Source: Gallaecimonas mangrovi (lineage in GTDB: Bacteria; Pseudomonadota; Gammaproteobacteria; Enterobacterales; Gallaecimonadaceae). From it: 64,000 bases of DNA. Below the pieces are notes generated by a model. That model had not been told where the DNA came from. It made no database searches and saw nothing but the letters and a program-made list of their open reading frames with translations. Below, in pieces: positions 1 to 10,400 of the stretch (its first letter is position 1; each line of letters begins with the position of its first letter). The DNA lies in NCBI RefSeq assembly GCF_003367375.1, contig NZ_CP031416.1, positions 2,983,501 through 3,047,500 on the forward strand, in the 5' to 3' direction. Made by a program: the position numbers and the translations under genes.

Positions 1-182
1 CCAATCTACCAACAACGTCACAGCTTGATAAAAAAGCGCGGGTTAGGCAGCGGTGTTGTTACAAATTTTGTTAGCATTGGCCGCCATAAAAATGCAAAGC
101 CCGGAACTTCAGCCATCATTACGGGCCTGAACTCGATAACAATTAGACGTATTGCGGGTAACACACCCGAGAGGAACATTGA

Positions 183-1013
183 ATGGATCTTTGGGTTGCC
201 TTTCAGGCAATGATTTTAGGGGTTATTGAGGGGATCACAGAGTTCCTACCGATATCCAGTACTGGCCACCAAATTATCGTCGCCGATCTCATCGACTTTC
301 GCGGTGACCGCGCCATGGCCTTTAATATTATTATTCAGCTAGGTGCCATTCTTGCGGTGGTTTGGGAATATCGCCGCACCATTACCAAAGTGGTGGTTGG
401 CCTGCCCAGTGAGCGCCCGGCACAGCGCTTTACCGCGAACCTGCTCATTGCTTTTTTCCCAGCCGTGATTATGGGCCTGTGTTTTGCCGATATTATTCAC
501 CACTATCTTTTTAACCCCATTACCGTTGCGACAGCCTTGGTAATTGGTGGCTTTGTTATGCTGTGGGCAGAAAAACGCCAACACACCATCACCGCCCAAA
601 GCGTTGATAACATGACCTGGAAGCAAGCACTGCAAGTCGGCTGCGCCCAGTGTTTAGCACTTATTCCCGGCACTTCTCGCTCGGGCTCTACCATTATCGG
701 CGGTCTGTTGTTTGGTTTGTCTCGTACTGCCGCCACCGAGTTTTCGTTTTTCCTTGCCATTCCAACCATGCTGGGCGCTGCGGTGTATTCCGGCTATAAA
801 TATCGGCACCTGTTCCAGGCCAGTGATGTACCGGTCTTCGCCCTCGGGTTACTGTTCTCCTTTATCTTCGCCATGCTGGCCGTAAAAGCCCTGCTTAAAT
901 TTATTGGCAAGCACAGCTATAGCGTTTTTGCCTGGTACCGCATCGTCTTTGGTTTGTTTATTTTGCTGACCTGGCAATTTCACTGGATTGACTGGGATAC
1001 AGCCCAGCCATAA
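183..1013 (+). CDS. uppP: Undecaprenyl-diphosphatase UppP (BacA)
   Basis: Inner-membrane enzyme that dephosphorylates undecaprenyl pyrophosphate to recycle the lipid carrier for peptidoglycan and other envelope polymers. The 276-residue protein has the family length. It shows both signatures: [14 protein letters not shown] near residue 16 (with the key Glu and Ser/His) and PGTSRSGST near residue 162, amid several hydrophobic membrane segments. The ATG follows a GAGAGG ribosome site. It converges on the chemoreceptor downstream, with one hairpin terminator between them. The end of an upstream gene could lie in bases 1-28, but too little is present to say. Confidence 0.97.
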   Translation: MDLWVAFQAMILGVIEGITEFLPISSTGHQIIVADLIDFRGDRAMAFNIIIQLGAILAVVWEYRRTITKVVVGLPSERPAQRFTANLLIAFFPAVIMGLCFADIIHHYLFNPITVATALVIGGFVMLWAEKRQHTITAQSVDNMTWKQALQVGCAQCLALIPGTSRSGSTIIGGLLFGLSRTAATEFSFFLAIPTMLGAAVYSGYKYRHLFQASDVPVFALGLLFSFIFAMLAVKALLKFIGKHSYSVFAWYRIVFGLFILLTWQFHWIDWDTAQP

Positions 1014-1038
1014 AAAAGGGCCGTACGGCCCTTTTTTC
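1012..1038. terminator. Bidirectional rho-independent terminator
   Basis: A GGGCCG/CGGCCC stem is flanked by A6 on the left and T6 on the right. It lies between the convergent uppP and chemoreceptor genes, so it can serve both strands. Confidence 0.85.
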
Positions 1039-1055
1039 TTACTACACCTTTCTTG

Positions 1056-2678
1056 CTACACCTTAAAGCGCCGCAACATCGCATTAAGGTCGGTTGCCAA
1101 CTTGGCAAGCTCTTTTGATGCCGTATTGGCCTCGCCTGCCCCCGTTGAGGTTTGATAAGACAGGTCGCGAATACTCACCAAGTTCTGGTCGACTTCCCTG
1201 GCGACTTGCGCCTGTTCTTCGGCAGCAGTGGCAATCACCAAGTTACGGTCGTTAATCGCTGAAACTGAGCTTTCAATGGTGCTAAGGGCTTCACCAGCCA
1301 TGGAGGCCTTGGTCAGCGTTTCGCCAGCGTGGTCAACACTCATTTGCAAGGCGCTAACGGTGTCTTGGGTGCCGCGCTGCACCGAACTAATCATGTTCTC
1401 AATTTCGTTAGTCGATTCAGCAGTGCGTTTGGCAAGATTACGCACCTCATCGGCCACCACCGCAAAACCCCGGCCGGCATCCCCGGCCCGCGCCGCTTCA
1501 ATGGCGGCGTTTAACGCCAACAGGTTGGTTTGTTCCGATACCGCCCGGATCACATCCAGCATTTTGCTGATATTGCCGGTTTCCTCAGCCAGGACCAGTG
1601 CTTGCTCCGAGGCATTGCGGACGTTATTCACCAAGGTCTCTAAGGAGTGCACCGCTTCATCCACTTGTTTGCGGCCACTGGCAGCCGTCTCGGTCGAACT
1701 TTTCGACTGCTCAGAGGTTTGCACGGCGTTCCCAGCCACTTCTTCAACTGCCGCGCTCATTTCAGTCACCGCAGTCACTGCCTGATCAATTTCATCATTC
1801 TGACGGGTGAGCATTTTCATCGCGTCATTGGTGATGGCGCTCATTTGCTCTGAGGCACTGGCTAACTGGGTGGCAGAGCTACCAATTTGGCCCATGGCCT
1901 GGCGCAGGTTGCTTTGCATGGTTTCAAAAGCCTTGAGCATATCTGCGGCTTCATCGTTACCTTGCACTGCAATGTGGCCGGTTAAGTCATTGTCGGCTAT
2001 ACGCCGGGCAATGGTTAAGGCTTCACGCATGGGGCCAACAATGCTCAAGCTAAAGCGCCAAGTCAGTAAGGCTCCAACCAGTAACGACACCAAGGTCAGT
2101 AACACTGTCCAGATTTGTGTGTCTTTGTATACTTGCGCCGCGTTTTGCTTCTCACCCTCGGCCGCTTCAGCGTTCATTTTGGCTAAGGCCGCAGCGTTGT
2201 TAATCATTGGGTAGGCGTAGGTTTTGTTCATCATATTCAGCTGCGCTAACGCCTCTGGTAGATGCCCGTCAATCGCCATTTGCCGAAGCTTCATAGCTTC
2301 TTTTTTGTAGATGTCGTTGTAGTGATTCAAGGTCGCCAAGATACTGCGGCCCTTGTCTGATTTCACCAACTCGCCATACGTCTTCAGGTTGTCGTCAACC
2401 TGAGCGCTGATCTTGTTCCAGTTATCTAAAAAGTGCTGGCGAATATCGGGCGCGGTAAAAACATAAAACTGAAAAGCGGTGATACGCATCCTGGCCATGT
2501 TTTCCGCTAAAGAGCCGGCTACCCCTAAACGGGCCATGGATTGATTTTGAATACGCTCAACAGACTGGTTAATTTTTGAAGCCTGCCAAAGCGCAAAGCC
2601 TCCCATAACGACCAATAACAACAGCAAGATGGAAAATGCCAGCATAGTACGTGGCAAAGTACTCATTTTTCTAAACAT
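1056..2678 (-). CDS. Methyl-accepting chemotaxis protein (4HB sensor)
   Basis: Transmembrane chemoreceptor that should control CheA through CheW. The order is a short cytoplasmic tail, TM1 near residues 10-30, a mostly helical periplasmic region of about 150 residues consistent with a four-helix-bundle ligand domain, TM2, HAMP, and a methyl-accepting domain. That domain carries the conserved hairpin tip ([18 protein letters not shown]) followed by [15 protein letters not shown]. The reading frame stays open to 2795. The chosen Met (about 540 residues) puts TM1 near the N-terminus as usual, but no strong ribosome site decides it; a Met four codons later is also possible. The ligand cannot be predicted. 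Two other receptors lie at 38.3 and 52.4 kb. Confidence 0.92.
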   Translation of the reverse strand: MFRKMSTLPRTMLAFSILLLLLVVMGGFALWQASKINQSVERIQNQSMARLGVAGSLAENMARMRITAFQFYVFTAPDIRQHFLDNWNKISAQVDDNLKTYGELVKSDKGRSILATLNHYNDIYKKEAMKLRQMAIDGHLPEALAQLNMMNKTYAYPMINNAAALAKMNAEAAEGEKQNAAQVYKDTQIWTVLLTLVSLLVGALLTWRFSLSIVGPMREALTIARRIADNDLTGHIAVQGNDEAADMLKAFETMQSNLRQAMGQIGSSATQLASASEQMSAITNDAMKMLTRQNDEIDQAVTAVTEMSAAVEEVAGNAVQTSEQSKSSTETAASGRKQVDEAVHSLETLVNNVRNASEQALVLAEETGNISKMLDVIRAVSEQTNLLALNAAIEAARAGDAGRGFAVVADEVRNLAKRTAESTNEIENMISSVQRGTQDTVSALQMSVDHAGETLTKASMAGEALSTIESSVSAINDRNLVIATAAEEQAQVAREVDQNLVSIRDLSYQTSTGAGEANTASKELAKLATDLNAMLRRFKV

Positions 2679-2850
2679 TGGACGACCCGTTCTGTAAGGC
2701 AAAACCTGCCTATCGTCCTTATCGGCCTCGGTCAAGCCGCGCTTTAAGACGCTGAACACAAAACACATTTGTTTAAACCACAATAAACTTTGCAAGGCTT
2801 TAGCCGAGCGTGAAATAAAGGTCGCCCCAAATGGCCGTCATTTCCCACAA

Positions 2851-2877
2851 AAAAAAGCCGGGCAAACCCGGCTTTTG
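2851..2877 (-). terminator. Rho-independent terminator of the PAP2 lipoprotein gene
   Basis: Read on the minus strand, an AAGCCGGG/CCCGGCTT stem with a four-base loop is followed by a run of T. It lies just beyond the stop of the minus-strand gene ending at 2895. Confidence 0.85.
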
Positions 2878-2894
2878 ATGAGCGAAATAGAGGC

Positions 2895-4988
2895 TTATTT
2901 AATGGTGGCAATCACCGCCGTGCCGGTATATTTCAGCGAAATACTGACATCGGCATCAGTGCTGACACTGGCGAACTTGCCATACACCTTACTGCCGGTG
3001 AGCAAGGTGTATTGACTGCCGCTCGTTGGCGTAGTGTCGCCAAAATCCAAAACCAGATTACCGCCGGACAGATAAACAATGTCGGCAGCGCTTACCTGGG
3101 TGTCATCGTTATCCATTTCCAGCACCAGGGAGCCATCATCCTGGGTGTAGTTGGCAAGGTTTAGGGCGCCGTCGGCATTCACTTCGACTTCCCCGCCGGT
3201 CATGTAAAGGTCGCCACTGCCAAAGGCACTGCTAGAAGCGGCTTCCAGAGTGCCAGCTTTCACCAAGGTACCGCCGCTGTAGCTGTTGTCGCCGGTTAAG
3301 GTCAGGGTACCGGTACCTTCTTTGGTTAAGAGCCCCTCACCGCTGATATCGTTACGCCACCAGTCGTGGCTACTAAAACCGCCGTCAGAGGCATCCATGT
3401 TGACCGTAACATCACCTACAAAGGCACCGTAACCATCAGCGGCGGTAACCAAATCGATGCGGCCCCAACCGTTGGAGTCATCAATAATGGGGTAGCCTGA
3501 GTCAATCTCGGTGGTGTAAATCACTGCCCGGCGCTGAGCCGCAGTCAGGTAAGGCTGCCGGGAGGCCAGCAGCCGCTCTGCCCCTTCGGGAACAACAGGG
3601 TCTTCACCGGCGCTGCCGGTTTGGGTAAAGCCGTAGGTCAGGCGCTGACGATAAAGCGCTTTCATTGCGGCGTGGTCGCTGTAGTCGTTGTTGTTAAACA
3701 CCTCGGTATTGACGTTGTCACCGTCGGTCAGGCTGCCAGGGCTTACCACAGTAGCGTGGGCGTAGTCATAAAGGCTCTCACCAGCTTGGTCAGCCAGCTC
3801 GCCAAAGTAACTTTGAGCCGTGCTATAAGCGCTTTGGGCATCAGCCAGGATACTGCTTTGCCCCAAGGCATAAGCCGCAACCGCCATGGCATGAATACGG
3901 CCGCCAATGACATCCACTGGCGAATGCATACCCGCCAGAATACGGTCTTCACCCAGTTGCGATCCGCGGGTCAGCATTTCTGAAAAACGCTGTGGCAAGG
4001 CGTAGGCATAGGCCATGGCCGCCAGGTAGCCAGCGTTGGTGTGGCCGCTGGGGTAGGCACCGTCTTTACGCTGATTACTGCCATCTTGATCAAGGTAGCT
4101 GTCTTCGCTATTGGCACGACGAGCACACATCAGCCCCGGCACCACCACCACGCTGGAAGTGTATACGTCATAGGTTTCAGTGGTGCTGGTACCGTCCGGG
4201 TCGGTACAGACGTAACTGGTGGTTCCTTGATAATCGATGGTGCCGCTGTCGTCCATCCGCCAAGGCCGTGGGGTGGAGTAAATATATTTAGAAGCATTGG
4301 TAGAGGCAGGTGATGCCTGGCGAAAATCATAAACCAGCTGGTATACGGCACCTAAGTCACTGCTGGCATCACCGGCATAGGCAATGCCGTCGTTGTTATC
4401 GGCAACATAGTGGCTATTGCTGAGCACATCGCTAGTGGTGGGCACGTTGATGTCGGTATAAGCGCCGGATGCAGCCACATAAGCCTCAGTCAGGGGGCCA
4501 TAACCATCAATCACGCTGTAGTTTTTACTGCGCTGGTCATCCAAGAAGGCTTGAATGGCCTGGGCGTCGGTTCGGTCAGCGGTGACATCCATGACATATT
4601 GGATGTTTTGCTGCCAAATGGTCGCATTGACGATGGTCTGGTTATCCACAAAGCTGGTGTCGGGGCCGTTACCGTTGGCATTTTCCTGCCAGCCATCGAG
4701 ATTTAATTTCCAGACCTTGTTCATCCCCAGCAGCAAATAAGCCATCGGGTTGGTATCTACGCTCCAGCGATAGGTGCTGTCGGCGTTGTTCTCGCCGTTG
4801 TCACTGACCGGTAGCGGATAGGAAACACTGGGCAGCGGTACTGACAGTTCAGCACCCAGGCCAGTAGGTTCGGCAGGTTTACTGCTGGGGGAATCGGGGC
4901 TGTGGTCACAGCCAGCCAGGGTCACTGCACAAGCGGCGGCCAGCGCCACAGACATGGCATGGCGTCGAAAAGGCGTTTCGGCAAACAT
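2895..4988 (-). CDS. PAP2-family acid phosphatase lipoprotein with autotransporter-type beta repeat
   Basis: Predicted envelope phosphatase. A lipoprotein signal peptide ends in the lipobox LAGC, with Asp at +2, which in Enterobacteriaceae favours inner-membrane retention. The PAP2 motifs follow: KYIYSTPRP near residue 238, YPSGH near 313 and DRILAGMHSPVD near 346, giving the expected Lys, Arg, His and Asp catalytic set. About 220 residues later is a GTGTLTLTGDNSYSGGT segment typical of autotransporter-associated beta-strand repeats, then further beta-rich sequence to the C-terminus. No recognisable outer-membrane barrel follows. A TTG six codons upstream is in frame, but the ATG with GGA upstream is preferred. 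Substrate unknown; class A non-specific acid phosphatases are the closest known relatives by motif. Confidence 0.85.
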   Translation of the reverse strand: MFAETPFRRHAMSVALAAACAVTLAGCDHSPDSPSSKPAEPTGLGAELSVPLPSVSYPLPVSDNGENNADSTYRWSVDTNPMAYLLLGMNKVWKLNLDGWQENANGNGPDTSFVDNQTIVNATIWQQNIQYVMDVTADRTDAQAIQAFLDDQRSKNYSVIDGYGPLTEAYVAASGAYTDINVPTTSDVLSNSHYVADNNDGIAYAGDASSDLGAVYQLVYDFRQASPASTNASKYIYSTPRPWRMDDSGTIDYQGTTSYVCTDPDGTSTTETYDVYTSSVVVVPGLMCARRANSEDSYLDQDGSNQRKDGAYPSGHTNAGYLAAMAYAYALPQRFSEMLTRGSQLGEDRILAGMHSPVDVIGGRIHAMAVAAYALGQSSILADAQSAYSTAQSYFGELADQAGESLYDYAHATVVSPGSLTDGDNVNTEVFNNNDYSDHAAMKALYRQRLTYGFTQTGSAGEDPVVPEGAERLLASRQPYLTAAQRRAVIYTTEIDSGYPIIDDSNGWGRIDLVTAADGYGAFVGDVTVNMDASDGGFSSHDWWRNDISGEGLLTKEGTGTLTLTGDNSYSGGTLVKAGTLEAASSSAFGSGDLYMTGGEVEVNADGALNLANYTQDDGSLVLEMDNDDTQVSAADIVYLSGGNLVLDFGDTTPTSGSQYTLLTGSKVYGKFASVSTDADVSISLKYTGTAVIATIK

Positions 4989-5130
4989 TGTTCTTTTCCA
5001 TATCAAAGGGAGACGAAAACGTTTGCCAACATAAGGTCGAGATATTAAAGCCTTGTGACGCTTTTCTTACCTATTGATAAATTAAAGAAAAATAGTTGAG
5101 TAAAGGAAAGCATGGCGAAAGTGGACGGCA

Positions 5131-5496
5131 CTAGGATTCAAGAATAACGGTGGCCATGGCCAGCTCTTTCTCGTCACTCAGTGCTAAATGGATGGACTTG
5201 ACGCCCAAGGCATCAGCCAGTTGCTTGGCTCGGCCGCTGAGCGCTAAATGTGGCTTACCAGCCGCGTCATTACTGACGCAAAAGTGCTGAAAGCTCACAC
5301 CCGCGGCAATACCGGTACCCAGCGCCTTGGCCGCCGCTTCTTTGGCGGCCCAGCGCTTGGCAATAAAAGCCAGGGGTTTACCCCGGCTTTGGTATTGGGC
5401 GAGCTCAGCGGCGGTGAGCAGCCGCTTGGCAAAGCGCTCTGCCGAGCGCTCAAAGCGATTAATACGCACCACATCGTTACCAAGGCCGACGATCAC
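5131..5496 (-). CDS. acpS: Holo-[acyl-carrier-protein] synthase AcpS
   Basis: Transfers 4'-phosphopantetheine from CoA to apo-ACP, activating fatty acid synthesis. The 121-residue protein has the family pattern: a GxGNDVVRI N-terminus with the metal-binding Asp, then [17 protein letters not shown] with the second acidic ligand, and HLALSDE near the end. It is the last gene of the lepA-to-acpS run, and its ATG overlaps the pdxJ stop by four bases, indicating translational coupling. No clear terminator is visible downstream. Confidence 0.96.
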   Translation of the reverse strand: MIVGLGNDVVRINRFERSAERFAKRLLTAAELAQYQSRGKPLAFIAKRWAAKEAAAKALGTGIAAGVSFQHFCVSNDAAGKPHLALSGRAKQLADALGVKSIHLALSDEKELAMATVILES

Positions 5497-6218
5497 CGGG
5501 CGGCTACCATCAGTGCTTTCATATCACGCACCGCTTTATCTAGGCCGTCAAAAAGAGCCCGGGCAATAATGGCGTGGCCGATATTCAGTTCATAAATTTG
5601 TGGCATGGCAGCGATGGGCTGCACATTGTGATAATGCAGGCCATGACCGGCATTGACGGTAATGCCTAAGCTGTCGGCCAAGGTTACACCGCGGCGAATG
5701 CGCTCTAACTCTTTGGCCTGCTCGGCGCCGGTGCTGTCAGCATAATGCCCGGTGTGAATTTCAATAAAGGGCGCTTGGCATTTTGCTGCGGCTTCAATTT
5801 GGCGCGGATCGCAATCAATAAACAGCGACGCTAAGATGCCGGCGTCATGCATGCGCGCACAGGCATCTTTTATCCGTTCAAACTGGCCGGCAACATCCAA
5901 ACCGCCTTCGGTAGTGAGTTCCTGGCGTTTTTCCGGCACCAAACACACAAAGCCGGGTTTAACTTTTTCAGCAATACCGAGCATTTCGTCGGTCACCGCC
6001 ATTTCCAGATTCATGCGGGTTTGGATGGTGTCTTTTAATAAAAACACATCACGGTCTTTAATGTGGCGACGGTCTTCGCGCAGGTGAATGGTAATGCCAT
6101 CAGCCCCCGCTCGCTCTGCCACAAAGGCCGCTTCCACCGGATCAGGATATTGGCTACCGCGGGCATTACGCACGGTGGCGATATGGTCGATGTTGACACC
6201 CAAATGAATACTGCTCAT
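5493..6218 (-). CDS. pdxJ: Pyridoxine 5'-phosphate synthase PdxJ
   Basis: Condenses 3-amino-2-oxopropyl phosphate with 1-deoxyxylulose 5-phosphate to make pyridoxine phosphate, the last step of de novo vitamin B6 synthesis. The length (241) and landmarks fit: [16 protein letters not shown] at the N-terminus, [24 protein letters not shown] and NAGHGL. It overlaps recO upstream by four bases and acpS downstream by four bases. The pdxJ-acpS pairing is standard in gammaproteobacteria. Confidence 0.98.
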   Translation of the reverse strand: MSSIHLGVNIDHIATVRNARGSQYPDPVEAAFVAERAGADGITIHLREDRRHIKDRDVFLLKDTIQTRMNLEMAVTDEMLGIAEKVKPGFVCLVPEKRQELTTEGGLDVAGQFERIKDACARMHDAGILASLFIDCDPRQIEAAAKCQAPFIEIHTGHYADSTGAEQAKELERIRRGVTLADSLGITVNAGHGLHYHNVQPIAAMPQIYELNIGHAIIARALFDGLDKAVRDMKALMVAAR

Positions 6219-6895
6219 TGAACTCCTCCTGCGAGTCGAAATAGCTCCCTGCTTTTCAGTGGTTTGTCCCCCAAATGCGGGGCTAGCAGAGCGCGGCAGA
6301 AATGTTTAGCAAAGCGTCTGGTATCGCTGTCTTGCCAGTTATCCTGGGCAATGGCCAGTAAATGCAGGCCAGGATAAGGGCCTTTTACGTCAGCCAGCAG
6401 GCCTTCTTCCGGCACCAATTGATAACGCCCTTCGGCATTAAGTGGCTGGCCGCTACTGTCACGCCACAAATCAATGCCGTAGCCAAGGCGATGGCAAAGG
6501 CTTAATTCAAAGCGGCGCAATACCGGTTCAACTTCGGTGCTCATCAACGCCAGCAAGGTTTGCTGATAAAGGGCAAAAAGACCGTCGGTGTCGGTGCCCC
6601 GAGGCACCAGGCGAATGATAAGTTCATTAACGTAGAAACCGGCATAAAGGGCATTACCGGTGAGGCTATGGGCGGTTTTAACCTCAATGGCGCGGGCATT
6701 TTTTAAATCGCCCTGGCCTGCCAGGGTTAATTCCAACTCCACAAAGGGCTGCATGGCGGCCCTTTTGTGACTTTTTTTTGCGGCCATGCCCCGCACCACC
6801 GCGCCAACACGGCTGTCGTCGGCCAATAACAGCTCGGCCAAGGCCGCATCATCCAAGTAAGGGCGGCGGTGCAGCACATAGGCCGCTTGGGTCAT
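6215..6895 (-). CDS. recO: DNA repair protein RecO
   Basis: Recombination mediator that acts with RecR to load RecA onto SSB-coated DNA. At 226 residues it is slightly shorter than the E. coli protein. An OB-fold-like N-terminal part ([17 protein letters not shown]) is followed by a helical domain that lacks zinc-binding cysteines, as in many proteobacterial members. Identification rests on this N-terminus and on position between era and pdxJ, the conserved gammaproteobacterial order. The start overlaps the era stop by one base. Confidence 0.93.
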   Translation of the reverse strand: MTQAAYVLHRRPYLDDAALAELLLADDSRVGAVVRGMAAKKSHKRAAMQPFVELELTLAGQGDLKNARAIEVKTAHSLTGNALYAGFYVNELIIRLVPRGTDTDGLFALYQQTLLALMSTEVEPVLRRFELSLCHRLGYGIDLWRDSSGQPLNAEGRYQLVPEEGLLADVKGPYPGLHLLAIAQDNWQDSDTRRFAKHFCRALLAPHLGDKPLKSRELFRLAGGVQ

Positions 6896-7788
6896 TAATC
6901 GTCTCCGTAACCCAAAGAGCGCAGGGCGCGTTCATCGTCAGCCCAGCCGGATTTCACTTTAACCCACAGTTCCAGATGCACCGGGTAGTTAAAGAGGCGC
7001 TGCATATCTTGGCGGGCATCGGTGCCGATACGCTTAAGCTTCTCGCCCTTGGCGCCAATGACCATTTTCTTCTGCCCATCGCGCTCAACCAGAATAAGGC
7101 CGTTGATATGAAAGCGGCCGTTTTCTTCTTGAAATTGTTCAATTTCAACGGTAACCGAATAAGGTACTTCTTCACCGAGGTTACGCATCAGTTTTTCACG
7201 GATGATTTCCGCCGCCATAAAGCGGCTGGAACGGTCGGTGATGTGATCTTCCGGGAAGATAAACTCGCACTCGGGAATGTGTTTTTCCACTTCACTGCGC
7301 AGCGCTTCAACCTGGGTGCCCTTTTCCGCACTGATAGGCACTATGGCGGCAAAGTTAAACTGCTCAGACAGCCATTTTAAATGCGGGAACAAGGCGTCTT
7401 TATTCTTAACGTTATCGACCTTATTGACCGCCAAAACCACCGGCTTTTTCTCTTTTTTGAGCTTTTCCAGCACCATCTGGTCATCGTCTGCCCAGATACT
7501 GCCTTCCACCATAAACACCACCACTTCAACGTCACCCAGGCTACTGGCGGCAGCGCGGTTCATCAGGCGGTTAATGGCTTTTTTCTCGTCCTTGTGCAGG
7601 CCGGGGGTGTCAACGTAGATCACCTGCATATCATCCTGGGTATCGATGCCCAAAATGCGGTGGCGGGTGGTTTGCGCCTTTTTGGAGGTAATGGATACTT
7701 TCTGGCCCAGCAGATTATTCAAAAGCGTGGATTTACCCACATTGGGGCGGCCAACAATGGCTACAAAACCACAGCGTTGTTCAGTCAT
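6895..7788 (-). CDS. era: GTPase Era
   Basis: Essential GTPase that binds 16S rRNA and helps mature the 30S subunit. Walker A is GRPNVGKST near residue 13, followed by switch II DTPGLH and NKVD for guanine specificity. The C-terminal KH domain contains [13 protein letters not shown]. The length of 297 is typical. Its start overlaps the end of rnc by eight bases, consistent with the known rnc-era coupling. Confidence 0.98.
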   Translation of the reverse strand: MTEQRCGFVAIVGRPNVGKSTLLNNLLGQKVSITSKKAQTTRHRILGIDTQDDMQVIYVDTPGLHKDEKKAINRLMNRAAASSLGDVEVVVFMVEGSIWADDDQMVLEKLKKEKKPVVLAVNKVDNVKNKDALFPHLKWLSEQFNFAAIVPISAEKGTQVEALRSEVEKHIPECEFIFPEDHITDRSSRFMAAEIIREKLMRNLGEEVPYSVTVEIEQFQEENGRFHINGLILVERDGQKKMVIGAKGEKLKRIGTDARQDMQRLFNYPVHLELWVKVKSGWADDERALRSLGYGDD

Positions 7789-8455
7789 TCAATTGCTCCA
7801 GAGCTTGCTCGGCGGCGGCTTGCTCGGCCTTACGGCGGCTAGAGCCTACGCCCATAAAGGGGCTGTCGATACCTTCTACCAGACAAGAAACAGTAAAGGT
7901 TTGCTGGTGGGCTTCCCCTTCCACCTTTTCTACCTGATAGTTTGGCAGAGGTTGGCGCTTGCCTTGCAGGTATTCTTGCAAACGGGTTTTCGGATCCTTT
8001 TGCGCGACACCGGGCTGAATGGCCTCAAGACGCTCGCTGTACCAGCTTAAGATAAGGTCACGAATGGTTGGCAAGTCGGAGTCTAAATAAATAGCGCCGA
8101 TAAGGGCTTCTACGCCGTCGGCCAGAATAGACTCCCGGCGAAAACCGCCGGATTTGAGCTCGCCTGGGCCCAAGCGCAAAAAGTCCCCCAGTTGGAACTC
8201 GCTGCCCAGTTCGGCCAGGGTTTTGCCCTTAACCAAGGTCGCGCGCATACGCGACATGTCCCCTTCGTTCGCCGCCGGGAAACGGTGATACAGAGCATCG
8301 GCTACCACAAAGCTTAAAATCGAGTCGCCCAGGTATTCCAGACGCTCGTTGTGCTGCGAGCCGGCGCTGCGGTGCGTCAGTGCTTGGCGCACCCGTTTTT
8401 CGTCTACAAAGCTATAACCCAGACGGCGATACAGAGTCTCTAAAGAATTGGTCAT
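7781..8455 (-). CDS. rnc: Ribonuclease III
   Basis: Double-strand-specific endoribonuclease for rRNA and mRNA processing. The signature RLEYLGDS and later acidic residues lie in the N-terminal nuclease domain. The C-terminal double-stranded RNA-binding domain runs from about residue 155, ending in [16 protein letters not shown]. The length (224) matches E. coli Rnc (226). It is followed closely by era. A 44-base gap separates it from the lepB copy upstream. Confidence 0.98.
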   Translation of the reverse strand: MTNSLETLYRRLGYSFVDEKRVRQALTHRSAGSQHNERLEYLGDSILSFVVADALYHRFPAANEGDMSRMRATLVKGKTLAELGSEFQLGDFLRLGPGELKSGGFRRESILADGVEALIGAIYLDSDLPTIRDLILSWYSERLEAIQPGVAQKDPKTRLQEYLQGKRQPLPNYQVEKVEGEAHQQTFTVSCLVEGIDSPFMGVGSSRRKAEQAAAEQALEQLND

Positions 8456-8499
8456 CAGTCTTCCAATAAAGAGGGCGGTTCGTCCGCCCTACAGAATCG

Positions 8500-9420
8500 C
8501 TATTTTATGGGACCTAAGTGTCCAAATCTAATGCCAGTTGGCACCCAGCTCGGAAGCCAGCTATTGGGACTGCGGTCCATTTTAAAACTTATCCAGATAA
8601 AAACGGCCTTTCCAACCAGGTTTTGCTCGGGCACAAAGCCCCAAAACCGCGAATCGGCGCTGTTATCTCGGTTATCACCCATGGCGAAATATTCACCTTT
8701 GGGCACCAGCCACTGCCCTGACGGTTGGCCTTGCTGGCGAAAATATTCACCTAAGCGGTCAGGCAAGGCGCGGTCCACCAAGATATCGTGCTTTACCTTA
8801 CCCAAGGTTTCGGTGCGTCTATCAAGGGGCATAGACCCGAGATAAAACTCACCGCTGCCAATATCGGCGCTGGCCACCGCCTGTAACGCCGGGCAAGGCT
8901 GTTGGCCCTGTTGGCAAGCGGGCTGAATATACAACTGCTTGTCACGGAACACGATACGGTCGCCCGGCAGCCCCACTACCCGCTTAATCAAATCAATGTG
9001 CGGGTCGCGCGGGTCTTTAAATACAAATACGTCGCCGCGCTTGGGCTCGCCGGTGGCAATCAGCTTGTGGCTAAACACCGGATCTTTAATACCGTACGCG
9101 AACTTCTCGACCAAAATAAAATCGCCCACCAGCAAGGTGGGCATCATCGAGCCAGAGGGTATCTGGAACGGCTCATACAAAAAAGAGCGCAGTACCAGCA
9201 CCACTGCAATCACCGGAAACATTCCCCGGCAATTTTCTACCCAGCCAGGCCGGGCCATCAGTTGCGTGCGCTTTTTTTCATCCAGGCCGCCAGCAGTAGC
9301 TTGTTCAGCCTCAGCCAGCACCTGACGGCGGCGCCGGCTTAACAGGAATCTATCCCAAGCCCACACCAGACCGGTAACCAGGGTCAACATCACCAAAAAA
9401 ATCGAAAAATACTGGGCCAT
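8500..9420 (-). CDS. lepB: Signal peptidase I, downstream tandem copy
   Basis: Membrane serine protease that removes signal peptides from exported proteins. The N-terminal membrane segments surround a cytoplasmic loop. The catalytic Ser lies in IPSGSMMPTL, the catalytic Lys in IKRVVGLPGD, and the family box GDNRDNSADSRFWG is present. The 306 residues equal those of the next gene upstream, which is clearly a paralogue in tandem. Both catalytic residues are intact, so this copy should be active. A strong AGGAGT ribosome site precedes the ATG. It differs from its neighbour mainly in the cytoplasmic loop and in the stretch after the Lys box. Confidence 0.96.
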   Translation of the reverse strand: MAQYFSIFLVMLTLVTGLVWAWDRFLLSRRRRQVLAEAEQATAGGLDEKKRTQLMARPGWVENCRGMFPVIAVVLVLRSFLYEPFQIPSGSMMPTLLVGDFILVEKFAYGIKDPVFSHKLIATGEPKRGDVFVFKDPRDPHIDLIKRVVGLPGDRIVFRDKQLYIQPACQQGQQPCPALQAVASADIGSGEFYLGSMPLDRRTETLGKVKHDILVDRALPDRLGEYFRQQGQPSGQWLVPKGEYFAMGDNRDNSADSRFWGFVPEQNLVGKAVFIWISFKMDRSPNSWLPSWVPTGIRFGHLGPIK

Positions 9421-9470
9421 CGGTACTCCTTACACAATGCACGTATTGACTGGGATGTTGCCCTTTTACC

Positions 9471-10391
9471 TCAGTGGATAGGCCCGATGCGGCCAAAGCG
9501 CACGCCGGTGGGTACCCAGCTAGGTAACCAGCTGTCTTGGCCTCGGTCCATGTCGAAGCTCATCCAGATAAAGACCGCTTTACCGACCAAATTAGCTTTA
9601 GGTACAAAACCCCAGAAGCGAGAGTCACGGCTGTTGTCGCGGTTATCACCCATGGCGAAGTACTCGTCTTTGGGCACTATCCATTCACCGGCTGGCAGGC
9701 CAGGTTGGCGTTTGTAATCGCTAACGCGGTCAGGGAAGGCGTAGTTAAGTAAAATATCGTGTTTCACCTTACCCAAGCTTTCGGTGCGTCTATCCAGCGG
9801 GAAGTTCCCCAAATAGAACTCGCCTTTGCCTTTATCAACGCTGGTCACTTCTTGCGGGTCGGGGCAGGTTTTCTCGCCTTCTTTACAAGCAGGCTGAATA
9901 TAAAGGTGTTTGTTGCGGTAGATAATTTTATCGCCCGGCAGCCCCACCACCCGTTTGATGAAATCAACGCTGGTATCTTCGGGGTATTTAAAAACAATAA
10001 TATCGCCGCGCTTGGGCTGGCCAGTTGGGATCACGGTTTTACCCAGCACGGGGTCTTTCAGGCCATAAGCAAACTTTTCCACCAGGATAAAGTCGCCCAC
10101 CAGCAAGGTCGGCATCATCGAGCCGGACGGAATTTGAAAGGGTTCATACAAAAAAGAGCGCAGTATCAGCACCACTGCTATCACCGGGAAAGCACCGCGG
10201 CAGCTTTCTACCCAGCCCGGATGGGCCAGCATCTTCTCACGGCTGTTTTCGTCTAATTCGCCACCGGCCGACTGTTCAGCCTTGGCCAGTGCTGCCCGCC
10301 GTTTCGGCGCCCACAAAAATTTATCGAGGGCCCAAACCAAGCCGGTACCCAAGGTGATCACTACCAATAAAATGGAGAAGTACTGCGCCAT
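9471..10391 (-). CDS. lepB: Signal peptidase I, upstream tandem copy
   Basis: Second signal peptidase I, directly after lepA, the usual place for lepB. It has the same length (306) and architecture as the downstream copy. The catalytic Ser box is IPSGSMMPTL and the Lys box IKRVVGLPGD; GDNRDNSRDSRFWG is also present. AGGA lies ahead of the ATG, and only nine bases separate it from lepA. By position this is the ancestral locus. Whether the two copies share or divide substrates cannot be read from sequence. Confidence 0.97.
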   Translation of the reverse strand: MAQYFSILLVVITLGTGLVWALDKFLWAPKRRAALAKAEQSAGGELDENSREKMLAHPGWVESCRGAFPVIAVVLILRSFLYEPFQIPSGSMMPTLLVGDFILVEKFAYGLKDPVLGKTVIPTGQPKRGDIIVFKYPEDTSVDFIKRVVGLPGDKIIYRNKHLYIQPACKEGEKTCPDPQEVTSVDKGKGEFYLGNFPLDRRTESLGKVKHDILLNYAFPDRVSDYKRQPGLPAGEWIVPKDEYFAMGDNRDNSRDSRFWGFVPKANLVGKAVFIWMSFDMDRGQDSWLPSWVPTGVRFGRIGPIH

Positions 10392-10400
10392 GTATTGTCC

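Noticed and set aside
25-213. 62-codon plus-strand ORF at the left edge
   Set aside because: It overlaps the uppP start, has no family features and no ribosome site.
9471-10391. Tandem lepB as an assembly duplication
   Set aside because: The two copies differ throughout at DNA and protein level, so they are true paralogues.
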